From Oxyruncus cristatus (Eukaryota > Chordata > Aves > Passeriformes > Cotingidae), in the NCBI GenBank assembly GCA_013399855.1, contig VXAY01004091.1, forward strand, positions 514,867-578,866: 64,000 nt of DNA. The letters run 5' to 3'. The position numbers and the translations under genes were made by a program. A model generated the notes under the pieces. That model saw only the letters and a program-made list of their open reading frames with translations. It was not told where the DNA came from and searched no databases. Shown piece after piece: positions 1 to 13,100 of this stretch. Every line of letters begins with the position of its first letter. Positions within the stretch are counted from its first letter, which is position 1.

Positions 1-1666
1 AGCAGCTGACTAAGTGTGTTGCTTTGCACTGTTGTGCTGTTAGCAACATGGTATTTATGGCCTTGGCCAAGTGCCTTTCGTCATTAGAGCAGGAAGTTCA
101 GGAGTGGGGGGAGCAGTAGGTGAATGCAATCTGAATTGCACTCACTGCCTTGAAGAAACAATGAGGAGAAAAGAAGCAATTCATATTCAAGATGAAAATG
201 ATGGTGCAGGTTGACTTGCATCGTCATGAGGAATCTTAACAGCAACTGGTCTTCTGTTTGCCGTAAAAAAGAAGCTGCTCGGCAGGTTTTCATAGTGCTA
301 CACTGTGCTGTCAGAACTGATTTTGCTAGGTGACTGGAGGAGGGTTTCAAATCTGCTGGTTTTATAAAGAGTAATAAAAAGTAGTAAGTAGCTCTGTGTA
401 AGTTGTTTCTCTGAGAATGCACATCTCAGTATAGAATGTTGCAGTAAAAGAGTGCATAAATCAGCTGGCTAATAATTTGCTACTAAAGAAAGGGGAAACT
501 TTTTTGGATCCATTTTGCGTATATATCAGAATGTATGATGATATTTATGGGACTAAATGGCTATAGAATGTATGGCCATATTTTGTGGGACTGAATGGCT
601 GTAGAGCACATTAGAGGTTGAGCTGTAATGTCAGGCTTTTTCACCTGGCACCTTGGTGTCACATTGGAATTTGTCCACAAATAAATTGATGCAAACTGTT
701 TCTCCCCAGAGTTCAGATAATTTAAACTTTACCTCCAAGAGAACGCTCTCAAGGGATGGGAGTTGTGTGGTGTTTCTAGCCTCATTTCTGAGGCTGTTGG
801 TGGTAGCAATGTTTGGCCTGGTACAGCATCTGTTTCGTGTCACTTCAGAGCTACGTTACCTACCTAGAGCTGTTGGTTCCAGTCTTTGCCTCTTTTTGTT
901 TGGGGAGTTGTTCTAACCATGTGCATGTGGTCAAATATGCTTTGTCTGTGTTGCCACCTGTGTCATTTTCAGAGCAGAGACCATAACGTCTTGATGCTGT
1001 GCAAAGTGAGGGGTTCAGAATGTTTTGGCAGCACTTAATTCCATCCTGGCACCCTTGGGTTTGCTTACAGCTCTTTTTTTTCAACTTCCATTTCCACATG
1101 GAAACAAGTCAGTTAGAGAACAGACCAGATTAGTTATTTTGCTCAAAATCTCAATACTTTCTTATAATTCCTCAGATGAATAGAGGATCTGCAGTTGCAT
1201 TTAGATTGCACATGAGAGTACCCAACAATGTTTAGCCATTGGTATAAGTAAGACTGCTTCTATCTTCGTCTAGTCTGTGCCTCAAATATAGTTTGAGTGG
1301 TCAAGAATTTTCTATACAGAGGTGGAGGTTGGTTTTTGATTGGTGGGGGGATGTGTGCTTTGATTTTGGAAATGTAGGAATGAATCTGTTGGTTCCAAGG
1401 AATTAAAAGTGTTGGGAAGTACACTTACAGATGAAACCAGTGCCACATATAAGCTGCTGTCTTGTTCTGGGGTTTGTTTTTTTGTTTTTTTTTTTAATGG
1501 AGTTAGCATCCTACTGATTGTTCACAGAGTGTTTTGAGAGTGGACTTAACTTCTGTAAACTCTTTGGGAGAGGATTTGAGAGACAGGAGAATAGTACATT
1601 AAATAATCTGTAAGCATTCAAATCACTTCTTTTTAAGAGGGAATTTTTTAGTCTGAGCCAAGTTTT

Positions 1667-1790
1667 AAAAAAAACCCAAACAACAACAACAACAAAACAC
1701 AAACAAACAAACAAAAAACCCCCTAAAATATAACAACAAAAACTCCACCCCTCAAAAAAGTTCAGGCAAACAAACAAACCCACAAAAAAT
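1667..1790. repeat. A/C-rich simple repeat (AAC/AAAC units)
   Basis: This is low-complexity sequence made of A runs, four AAC triplets in a row and several AAAC units. Read on the other strand it is T/G-rich and yields a spurious hydrophobic frame of Phe, Val and Leu, which should not be annotated as a protein. Confidence 0.75.
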
Positions 1791-3118
1791 CCGTTGCAGA
1801 AAAATGTTCTGTGATATGTGCCAACATTTAGCATCTACTTGTCACTGCTGTTTCCCTCTTATTGCTGAGTTTTGTAGTCAGCTTTCCCTTTGATCCTTGT
1901 GTTAGGGCCTTTCAGAATGCAAACATGTTGGTGTTCAACTTTCTGGGAGCCAGGAGGTTATTTGTTCAGGTTTCCATGAAGAGCAAGCTGATCATGCCTT
2001 TTTCACACCTAATGTCTCATTCCCCACAAGATTCCTGTAGTAGTTGATCTGCAGTATATAATGCTTTGGACAAGTGTTTTTGTTTAAGTGAATGATCCTA
2101 AATACATCTGTTCTACTGCACAGAAATTCCAACAGATGTTTTTGTCACTTAAAGCTAAAATTAACTTAATGAGTTGTTTTTAAAATTGACATCTGGAAGG
2201 AAATTTTTGTATTCACAAACCTTTCCTTTAATCACAGGGAGTGTGTCGAGGTTAGTAGGCCTCAAGTCTTGGCTGCCTGTCATTTTTCCACATGTCCTTA
2301 CTTGTCCCTGGGATCTTTCCTGATGGCTTAAAACTGTTTTGTTTCTTTGTTTGTACATGTATGTGTTAGATGGAGGAAAGAACTGATTCCCATAGCAGGT
2401 TTGACTGATATAGGTGACAAATACAGATGAGTGGCTGAAACCGCATGCTGACTTTCAACTAATTGAACAAATTGAACAAAGGGACCGGTTAACTTTAATA
2501 AAAATGTGCATTTTAATATGTGAGGAAAGCAATCCCTGTGTATACTTCGGCAAACTAGAGGTGCATGTGTGTGTTTTACATGCAGAAGGACTTACTTAAA
2601 CACCAATATCCACTCTTAACTGCCTTCATTAAAAAATACACAGGAAAAACAAGTAAACACTACTAATGAAGATAAGACTGAATACTTGGTGGACACTGTC
2701 CTCTCCTGGACATTTGTATCAAGGCATTCACAGGAGTGTTTTATACCTAATATTATTCAAGATAATCTCCTTGGCAAAATATTTTTGTATGAGTGAAAAA
2801 TCAGAATAAGGAGTGAGTGATGATATATTTTTTCAGTTAAAATAAATCCTCCTACCCACTCATCCTCTGCATGGAAGCTGAGGGAAACAAGTCAGTGTTG
2901 GTCTGTTACCTACAGAGGAGGTCCGACACATGACTAGGTTTTGATTGGATGGGGTTGTTGTATTCTAAAGAGTGTTTTCTCATTTTGTTTTTTCTTGAAA
3001 ACGGAAGCATCAGCCCTGGTAAAGGTGTTTCAGTAGCAGATAAGTATGGGAGGTAACGTGGCAAGTAGGGCTACTGAAGCAAACAATTTAGACTGAATTT
3101 TTTTTTTTCTCTTGGCAG

Positions 3119-3156
3119 TGTTTCTATTTGTCAGAAAAGTGGGGTGGAGAAGAAAG
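3119..3156 (+). other. OSBPL1A: Weak candidate upstream exon of OSBPL1A
   Basis: A strong acceptor (ten T then CTCTTGGCAG) is followed 38 bases later by AAAG|GTACAG, a possible donor. The piece is 38 bases long and leaves two bases, AG, which would complete an Arg codon with the single A that opens the next exon at 4131, giving a junction Arg-Thr-Ser-Leu-Pro. The encoded residues (CFYLSEKWGGEE) are not ones I recognise from OSBPL1A. The splice-phase match could be chance, so this is a hint only. Confidence 0.18.
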
Positions 3157-4130
3157 GTACAGCCTGTTCACATTCTCTAAAGATATTGCTTTAGCTATTT
3201 TGGGGGGAAACAAGACCACCTTGGTTAGGAGGGCAACACAATCATTTACACAGGAGTTATCTAAACTTTAAAACTTTAGTAGTTCATGCAGTTTGAGTCA
3301 GGTCTAGGTAACTTATATCTTTTGATAAGAATGACTATTGATAAGAATTGGAAAAACTGTGATTTTTTTTTTTTCCCCTCATTGGTAATAGCTTTATGAT
3401 CCAAACACGAATTTTAGTGTTGTTGTGGACAAAGGACTTCAACCAATATTTTTTCTTTTCTATGGGTAAATTAGATTAAGTTGCAGTAAGAAAAATGAAC
3501 AAAATCTGTGTCTGATTTCTCACAGAGCTGAGAAATACACACTGTGTTACACAGGCTAAATGTTGGTCTTGAAAGTACGCTTAAGACTTGTTTCAGGATA
3601 TGTCAGCCCGCTGTAGAACAGGCTGCTGTGTTTTCTTTAATGATGCTGGGTTTTTTGTTGTTCCTGAGGGCTGATTTTAGTATAGGCAATAAATGTCATG
3701 GCCCTTCATTGTCAGTGTAAAAGTGACTAGCAAAAAAAACCTAAACCTACCCCACTATTTAATCCTCAGATCTGTTTGATAGTGAATTTATTTATATACC
3801 TATTCAGATTTAACTTACATTTTCTCACAAACAAGATTAAATGTCTTAATGGTGCCATTGTGAAAACACTGTTCAGATAACTGATGTAGACATTCTCTTC
3901 CTCTGCTTTTATGCAAAATTAATGGTTCTCTTTCTGGTTTTGGAGAAGTTCATGTTTCTGTGCAGGTAAAACAGTTTAAGTGCTTCAAAGTAGCACTGTC
4001 ATCCCCACTTGGTTTTTAGTTTAAAAATTGGGAAACTGTTACTTTCAAAAGTGAGTATTTGGGCATCTTAGTCGTGGTTAGCAATGGAAAATTTTTCTTC
4101 TATTTTTTTTTTTCCTGTTCCTTTCCACAG

Positions 4131-7100
4131 AACAAGCTTGCCATCTCCGATGTTCTCCAGAAATGACTTCAGTATCTGGAGTATATTAAGAAAATGCATT
4201 GGCATGGTGGGTAATCACAAAGCTATGATAAAAGATGGGGAACGATGGTTTCATTTGAGGCCCAAATGAAAACTTGTTGAGGAGGTCTTTTGTGTTTGGT
4301 TTTTGTTGGGTTTTTTTTGGAGGGGTTCTTTTTTCTTTCCNNNNNNNNNNNNNNNNNNNNNNNNNNNNNNNNNNNNNNNNNNNNNNNNNNNNNNNNNNNN
4401 NNNNNNNNNNNNNNNNNTTTGCTTGTTGGTTTGTTTGGTTTGATTGGGGTTTTTTTTCTATTTGCTGCTTATGCTTTATTTGCTTTCACAACCCGAGAAG
4501 ATAAGACTTGGTCAGACCAATATTCTTTCAGTAAAAGGATTTTCTCTTGACTTTAACCCTCTAAATATTCTGTGGTAGCAATTTTTTTTTTTTTCACTTT
4601 GACTGTGGAAAAAAACCCAAAACCCCCAAAACCAGCTACTTTTAATTTGCTCTTCTCCTTTCCCTTGAGTTTCTGAGTCTTCCCCCCTTCCATGGCGATA
4701 CTCAACAGATTGTGGCCAAATCAGAGTTAGCTGGTTGGCATCTGATCTCTTCCAGCTAAGGGTGAATTGAGAAGAGTTCTTCTCTCCATTAGATCCTACA
4801 ATAGGCTGAAATTACTTGCTGCTCTTAAACCTCTGTGAGCCTCTAACAGTAGCCTACAGAAGGGAACACGTGTGTTTAGTCTGTTGTTTTCTCCTCCCCT
4901 TGGTGTAAGTTAGGGGCAGCACCAAGCAGTGGGATGTGGAAATGCTGGGAATGCCTTCAGCAGCAGCTCCAAGTCTCCCGAGTTGTTATGAAGCATCTGA
5001 GGCTTCTCACAGTGGCTTTAGCAGAAAAGTGTTAAACCTTAAAATACAAAGAACACATTGAAAGCCTGTCTTGCGTAAGGTGTGTGCAGGCAAGAAATTC
5101 CATAAAGGTCTTAAATCTGCTTTGCAGGAATTGCTGCACAGAAGTTGCAATTGTGGGGGGCAGCAGAACCTGTAGTGTCCTGTCCCAAAGTGTCTGGCAG
5201 AGCTGTTGGTGCCAGATGCTGCTCTTGTGGCCAGGGACAGTGATGTTTGCTGCACACATGGCAGCGGTTATTCCATATGCTTTTAATTTGCTGCTGCAGG
5301 AAGCTTAAGCCATTCCTATGTTATGCACTCAGAGGGCATGCTTTTTAAAAATGGGGAAGAAAATAAACAACCACAAAACTATAGGACTTCCTTTCAATTT
5401 TTATTCCTGTTACAAAGGTTCCTTTTTTTTCTCCAGAATACAGAATCCCTGTTTTTAACTCCTAAGCCACCATGTTTCCCTGTGTTTTCTCATCCTCCTA
5501 CCCTCTGGCTGTCCACCTGCCTCCAAAAAAAGATAATATGTTTAAGTAACTAGATGGCCCATATCTATTTTAGGAGTAATAAATAACTTTGCCTTTAAAG
5601 GAGTCCATAATACGTCATTCCATTGTTTAATTTCACATTCTTAATGCATTTGTTGATAGTAAGTTTGTTTGTTTGATGTTTGGTTTTCTTTTTGTTTTAG
5701 AGGTGGCCTTAACACCAGCACAATTCTGCTTATTGAGCTTTTAAGGGGTTTGTCCTTTCAGCATTAGCAGAGCCAGGTCAAGCACATTGCATTAGCACTA
5801 AGAGCATCATTTATTTTTGTAATAAGCCAATTACACTTGGGTTAATGTAGGTCAATGTATCTAATCATTCGACTTTTCACACAAATTTCATTTGTGCATC
5901 AGGAGCTGTCGAAGATCACAATGCCAGTTATATTCAATGAGCCACTGAGCTTCCTACAGCGACTTACAGAGTATATGGAGCATACATACCTCATCCACAA
6001 AGCCAGCTCCCTTTCCAGCACAACAGAGCGAATGCAGGTATGTTGGGTGTGGTAGGTTATGTGAGCTCTTGGTGAATACCTTAGGATTTTTTTCCTTCAA
6101 AGGAGCAACTCCTGTCATTTGCCGTGTGTCGGGTTCTCTTTTTCATTAACCAGTTTTGTTTATTTGTCCTGGTTTCCACTGGCACAGAGTTAATTTTCTT
6201 CCTAGTAGTGGGTACAGTGCTGTATTTTTGATTTAGAATGAGAATAATGTTGGTAATGCACTGATGTTTTAGTTGTGCCTAAGCTGTGTTTACACTAAGT
6301 CAGAGTCTTTCCTGCTTCTCATCGCATCCCACCAGAGAGGAGGCTGGGGGGCACAAGAAGCTGGGATGAGGACACAGCCGGGACAGCTGACCCCAACTGA
6401 CTAAAGGGATATTCCATACCATATGGTGTCATGCTCAGTACATGCTCAGGGAAAAGCTGGCTGGGCACTGCTGTTCAGGAACAGACAGGGCATCAGTCAG
6501 TGGGTGGTGAGCCACTGCACTGTCCATTACTTGTTTTGATAATTATGATTCTTTTGTCGTCATTATTTTCCCTTACTTTTCTGTTCTGTTAAACTGTGTT
6601 TATCTCAACCCAGTGATTTCACCTTTTCTCCCCCCCAGTTCTATCCTCCATCCCATTTGGGTTGAGCAGGGAAGTGTAAGTGAGCAGATATGTGGCGTTT
6701 AGCTCCCTGCTGGGTTTAACCACAACAGTCCTTTTTGACACCCCGTAAGGAGCAGAGTACGAAGGGCTGGGATAACAGATCTGACCAGAGCATATTAAAA
6801 CAAATTCATCATAAGCATTTATTATACTAGTTTAATAGTCTCGGGTTGCATGTTGATTTATTTGCTCTCAGAGCGGCTGCACACATTCTCAGAGATGCGT
6901 TACGCACACTTTACTTGCTGTATATGTTACCTGTTGCGTTGTTTGTCACCTCTGAAGGCTGGATTAAGGTTATCATTTTGCTGTACTTTGTAACACTTTC
7001 TTTGATATGACGGAATTGCTAGTGGTGAGTCTGAGCTGGTATTTGTACTCAGCATTGCCGTTTTCTCCATACTTTGGGAGCCATCTATAGGAAACTGTTC

Positions 7101-10100
7101 ATAGCTACACCTTCTGCCTTTCCTCCTCGGAGAGCTAATCTAGGGGAGAGATACCTCCATCATCCCGTTCTCCATCAGGCTAATTACAATAGCTCTTGAG
7201 AATTTTGGGTATCGTTGGGATGTTCAAACCAGCATTTTCCTTTTGCTGTGTTTCCTGAATGTGTTTGAAGCTTTGTTTATAGTAAAACAATTGTTTATGG
7301 ATACCACTCAGAGATCTGCCCCAAGGCTGGGTAGTTACAAGTGGCAGGGTGCATGAAATAGTATGGGCAAGTGCCTGTAGGGTAGTGGGTACCTCCAGCA
7401 TTTTGTAATTTCACCCCTAAACAAGTGCAGAATCCTGAAAAAATAGTACAATGTTTGGAAATAGAGAGCAGGAGAAAGCAGCAGATGAGACGGACTACTA
7501 TGCTGAAGCAGGGCAATCATGAGAACAGGAGGAGGAAGAGAGGTAGCTGCTGCTGGGAAGGAGGAAGATGAATATATAAATGAGGCAGTAACCACGCAAT
7601 TCCTGTCCCTGAGTGAGCTGTGAGATATGCCAAAAGATTTCAGCTGTGTTCCAGGTGAACACATTGTCACCAGGCTGCTCTGATGTTGGGCCAGTAGCCT
7701 GGAATTAGAGGGTAAGGAAGCCAAGCAGCTTGGATCCCTTTCTAAGGAAAGGGGTATTAACAAAGTGATTGGAAATGGGACACAAGGTCTCAGCCTCTGG
7801 AGGTGATTTGTGTCAGGTGTGAAGGAAAGGTATCCCTTCAAGGAAGATGTTATTATGTCACCCAGGCAAGTGAAGCACCATGGAGAAAGGTATCAGTACC
7901 CGAGGGAATTAGCCCTGCTGGAGGTGATTTGTGATGACCTGGACAACAAGCAGTTATCCAAACATCCACGTTAAGTCAGGTGCGTGCAACTCACATGATG
8001 GAAGTTTGTACAGAACCAGGACTGTTGTGGTTTAAACCAGCAGGTAGCTAAAACCCCAGACAGCCACTCACTGCCCACCCCCCCACACGCCTCCTCCACA
8101 GGATGGGGGATAGAACTGGGGGAGGAGGGGGTGGAATAATCAATGGAATATACAAAACAGGTGATACACAATGCAGTTCCTCACTGCCTGCTGACCAATG
8201 CCCAGTCAGTTTCCAAGCAGCAGCAGCTCTCAGCCGGCTTTCCTTCCGAGGTTAAATACTGAGCATGATGTCACATGGTATGGAATATCCCTTTGGTCAA
8301 TGTGTGTCCCATCTCAACTTCTTGTTCCTGCCCACCCCCAGCCTGCTCACCGATAGGGTGGCATGAGAAGCTGAAAGTCCTTGACTTTGTTGCTAAATAT
8401 TGCTTAGCAATAAGTAAAATAGGTGTGTTAGCAACATTATTCTCATTCTAAATCCAAAACACAGCACTGTACCAGCTACTAGGAAGAAAATTAACTCTAT
8501 CTCAGCAGAAACCAGGACACTTATCTAGGCAAATGTTTTGGTATTGTGTAGTGCTACTGTTGATTAACTCTTACTCTTCTGAATAGTGTGTTGCTGCATT
8601 TGCTGTCTCTGCTGTTGCCTCACAGTGGGAACGTACAGGGAAGCCATTCAACCCATTGCTTGGAGAGACCTATGAATTGATCAGGTAATGAACAGGAGAG
8701 TGGTATTCTGTGTAAGACATGTTTCATTAGATTTGTCAGGTGGCTTGCAGGCTGCATTTCAGCTTGTAAGCTTCCAGCCATTCTAGCAGCTGCTGCAGGT
8801 GCTTGCAGTATGTGTTCGTGTTCACCAGTGCACCTTCCAGTAGAGGAAGGCTACTTAACTTTCCAATTCAGAGCTTGCAAATGAAATTTGCCACATTTAA
8901 AAACAAGTTTTATCTAAAAAAATGCATCTGTTTTTTTCCTAAAACCTTCTGAATGAAAAGATGTGCATGGTACATAAGGGAGGTGATAGAATCCTAATAT
9001 TCATTACCTGAGTGTTCAGAATACATATAGGCAATATGGGTCCATTAGTGTGCAGCTGCACCTAGGGCAGATTTTTCTTTCAGGTGAGGTTTTGGCCTGT
9101 GTTTATGCAAAAATTCAAGAAAGAGGTCATTATCAAAAATAAATCTATTGATTCATCAGATTTAGGAGTAGTTGTTACATTTTTGTATTAGGTCCTCAGC
9201 TATTTAGAATGAGGATGTTGTATGTATTATTTTGTCTTTTGGTTTAGCCTAGGCTTTTAACTCTTGCACAGAGTACAGCAACTATGCATGGGTCCAACTA
9301 TCTGTTTCTCGTCAGGGAAAAGAACTGCAACTTCACTATTCTTGATATGGAGATACATGGGTTTGATTGTCTTTATTTTGCAGGGATGATCTTGGATTTA
9401 GACTTCTCTCAGAGCAAGTTAGCCATCATCCACCCATCAGTGCTTTCTATGCTGAAGGCTTAAATAATGACTTTGTGTTTCATGGATCAATTTATCCTAA
9501 ACTCAAATTCTGGGGTAAGAGTGTGGAAGCGGAGCCAAAAGGCACGATGACTTTGGAGCTTCTTGAGTAAGTTGATCACTAGTGATTGCATAGGCACAAT
9601 GCCTCATCCCTGATGCATTAGAGTCCCACAGCTTAAAAATGGACGTGTCCAATACCCATGTCCTAAAGTCTGATGGCTGATCACTTTGCAGGGAGGAGGG
9701 GATGAGAACATGAAAGGAACTGCCATCGTTTCCCCATATATATTCAGCATGCTAGTAGTACCAGCAGCTGGGGCCTGTGCCTGTATGTTCTGCAAGTGCC
9801 TGGATATCAGTCCTGCTAAATCTCGAGTCCTGTTGGCTTTCCTCATGTCTTTCAGTGCTAACAGTGCACTGCAGTGACTGTTCTAAGGAATTGATAAAAT
9901 CAGTAGCAATAGGTTGATAAACTTCTTGGGTTTAGTGTCTTATTGCCATGTCCATTTCAAGACTTGGAACAATTTATAGATTGGTGGCTGTTTGCAGGAG
10001 TGACATCCGGTACAAAGGTAGAGTATTTTAATTTTTATTCCCTTCCCTTAGACACAATGAAGCCTACACATGGACAAATCCTACATGCTGTGTGCATAAC

Positions 10101-13100
10101 ATTATTGTGGGCAAACTTTGGATTGAGCAGTATGGAAACGTGGAAATAACTAACCATAAGTAAGTTAAAAGTGTGAGTGCTTTCACTTCCTGCAAGTTTT
10201 AAAACGAAAAGCATTTGGAAGTAATTAGTGCTCTCTTGTTCTGCCTTTAGAACTGGTGAGAAATGTGTACTAAGTTTCAAGCCCTGCGGCCTCTTCGGGA
10301 AGGAGTTGCACAAAGTTGAAGGGTACATTCAGGACAAAAGGTAACAGCTTAATCCCAAATAGGAAAGAAATGGCTGCCCTTGGTTCTGATGGGAGCCTTA
10401 GAGCTAAATGCCTTTAACATAGTCTGTAAAGGGCATTAACCTGGAACAGCAAGATTATGAAATGTGCAACACCAATAATGGAGGTTTAAGAGTTGCCCTC
10501 AAAAGTTGTTCTTTCAAATGTTTTTGTCTAAAATTGTGAAATAAATCTCTTTAAGCTTCTCTGTAAACTTCATGTGGGTTTTTTTGACAGCAAAAAGAAA
10601 CTTTGTACATTGTATGGGAAGTGGACTGAGTGTTTGTACAGTGTTGACCCAGCTACATTTGAAGCTTACAAAAAAAATGACAAGAAAAGTACAGAAGAGA
10701 AGAAAAGCAGTAAACAGGTATTAATCATATAAAGAGGTGGTATCTCAAAAGCATGATAAGACCGCTTAATATTTTATTAGCATTTAAGAGCATTAAGATT
10801 TCTTTTCAGTTATCCTCTCTTTCCTAGTAGGATACAGAATGGATTGGATGAGTACCAACATTTAAGGGATAAAATGCTTTCTCTCTCTTGGATTTGTATT
10901 CAAACTTACCAAACTTGATGTGATCTAAATACTGTCAAATTCCTTACTTGCCTCTTCCTCATGAGTTACGTGGAGGAAATAACATTTCCATTACTTGGAC
11001 CATTTCTGATCATATATGACATTTATATTCTAACAGGAGGACTTGGGCTCCTAAAGGCAGAATAGTCTAGTTTCTTACCTTGATAGAAGATCATATTTTC
11101 CAGCTTTTATGTGGAATCTTTGTATTGCTTTCTATCAGATATTCACAGCTGTAGAAATGCTGGCATTTTTTTTCTTCACAATAGATTTTTTTTTTCTTTT
11201 GTGAAAAAACCCTCATAATTCATCCAAATTTCTGGTACAATTTTTTGTTTCAGAGGAGTGGTGATGGTGAAAACAGCTTGATGAAGAACAGCCTCTCACA
11301 CAGTAGCTTAAAACAGGGATTGTTCTCCTTTGGTGACTGCAGCCAGATTTTTTGTTGTTTTGGGTGTTGGTAGTTTTTATACTTAAGAAAAAAACCTGGA
11401 GAACTCTTTCAGATGGACAACTCTGAAAGGAGTTGTTCCTGTGCAGGTTCAGATTGTTGCTGCATCTGAGGTTGCTCCAGTGCTTGTCGTCAGGAGAATG
11501 CTAAAGCACTGGGGATTGCTGTTTCTCTGTGAGTCCGAGAGCTCCAGGGAGAAGGAGCAAAGGAAAACACACCCTGTATCTTTGTTCAGCTTCCACTTCA
11601 CGTTTTCCAGCAATGCTGAGGATGATTGTTGCTTTTCACTTCGAAAAGAAGCATCCTGTTGCATAAAGCTCAAGCTGCAGTGTTGCTCTGACTCTAGAAA
11701 AACATGCTTTTTCTGCTCATTTAACAGAACTATTTGTGTGTAGAAAACTGAAAGCTTGGTAGTGGTAGCTTCGTTGAATATGTATTCCCACTGCCCCTTG
11801 TGTCTGAGGAGCTGATACTTTCTGGGGTTTGAGCATTTAGTTAAGCCAAGTCTCATGTGTAGTGTCTGGATGTGGTTTGTTCCTTCATGGTAGTGAAGGA
11901 TTCATTCAGGTGCAGAAGTACATAGCTTTTCAAACTTCTCCTAATTAGAATTTTCAGATTTATGTAGTTGTTTCCCAGCTATTACTTTGTGCTGCATTGC
12001 TACTAATGAATAATTGCTTCTGTTTCCCTTCAGGGAACCTGCTTGGATGCAAGTCCTTTTGTAACTTGCCCCAGATTTTCCCCTGAATCCCTTTGATTTT
12101 TATTGGAGTAGAACTTAAGGGGAAAAATAATTTTGCAGGAAACTAAGACAAGCCTTCATGTATGCAAAGGTGATACAACATCAGAAGAGTTTTAGTAGAC
12201 CTGGGGTTAGGCCAGGATGCTCTGATTTCTGCTCTGAATAAACTAGAGTCTTGTTTTAAACAAGATGAAGGATTTTGTGTAGATTTTTCACTGGAAATAC
12301 ATGGAAGAGCATAATGTGAGGCAACAGCAACTGCTTTCACATGTCCCTAGTTGACAGGTACCAGAGCTCTTGCTTTAGCAAGTCTGTTACTAACTCTCTT
12401 AGCAATATACTGAAAGGCTGAGTAGCACTGAGCATGAAGTATGGATCATTGTGGCAAGAGCATGTGAAAATCCACCTTTTACCTAGTTCTCTGGAATTTT
12501 ATGGCATTTTTAAGATTATGTATACACACAAATTGTAGTGTGTATTGGTGTAGCCTTTCTGTAAAAGCTGGCTTGGAGTTTGGCAGTCTCGTATCAAAGT
12601 GTCTTTGTTTTGATGTAAGAATAACCTTCTGATCTGTTCCGTTTCAAATTCCCAATTTCTGCAGGATTGATCAGTGTCCTGAAAGGGCAGAATGATAGGT
12701 TGACAGTACAGTTCAGATGTAGTCAACTAAAAGTCCTGTTTGTCCCCGCTAGGAGCTGAGGGGCTGAACCTGGTCTGCATGTTGTTCTGCTGACTTTGCA
12801 ACCTGTTCATTATTAAAAGCCCAGTGAAGTGCTTCACTGTGAAACAGAATCCTTACTACTACTTCTAATTTTCTTGGAACCATAGCATGTGAATCCTCTC
12901 AGAGGACAGCTGAGTCCAGGGTACTGGATACTGGATGTTTTCAGTCTATTATCTGATGCAACCATGGGAGAGCAAAGCTTATTAGCAGCAGGATTAAAGC
13001 TGTTGGCACGTAGCCGAAGTATTTAAGGCATTAATTGACTCTTAAGTTCAGCTTTAATCTCCGGTGGTCTCTGAAGCGTGCTGCTGTTTTTAGCTGTGAT

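Larger units (their letters stand above)
1..4130 (+). other. Intron/upstream part of OSBPL1A, no firm exon
   Basis: No exon of OSBPL1A can be assigned with confidence here, although the first recognised exon at 4131 is internal (it opens with one base of a split codon), so this stretch should be intron plus perhaps one or more upstream exons. It is AT-rich with low-complexity runs, including a T run near 1477-1496 and an A/C-rich stretch at about 1667-1790 rich in AAC and AAAC units. Around 541-610 there is a short imperfect direct repeat of the phrase GGGACT(A/G)AATGGCT(A/G)TAGA. The short open frames on both strands show no recognisable domain. Confidence 0.6.

Noticed and set aside
1511..1834. 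107-codon minus-strand frame, hydrophobic, resembling a membrane protein
   Set aside because: It is produced by an A/C-rich simple repeat read as T/G (Phe/Val/Leu/Cys); low complexity.
4274..4550. Two plus-strand frames with runs of X
   Set aside because: They span the N gap and T-rich flanks, and are not genes.
7335..7841. 168-codon minus-strand open frame
   Set aside because: It is antisense to the decayed ERVL leader/gag fragment, with no domain of its own.
11441..11856. Overlapping open frames of 100 (plus) and 135 (minus) codons
   Set aside because: They lie in the 3.2-kb OSBPL1A intron after 10717, with no recognisable domain and no splice support. Judged chance, though not searched.
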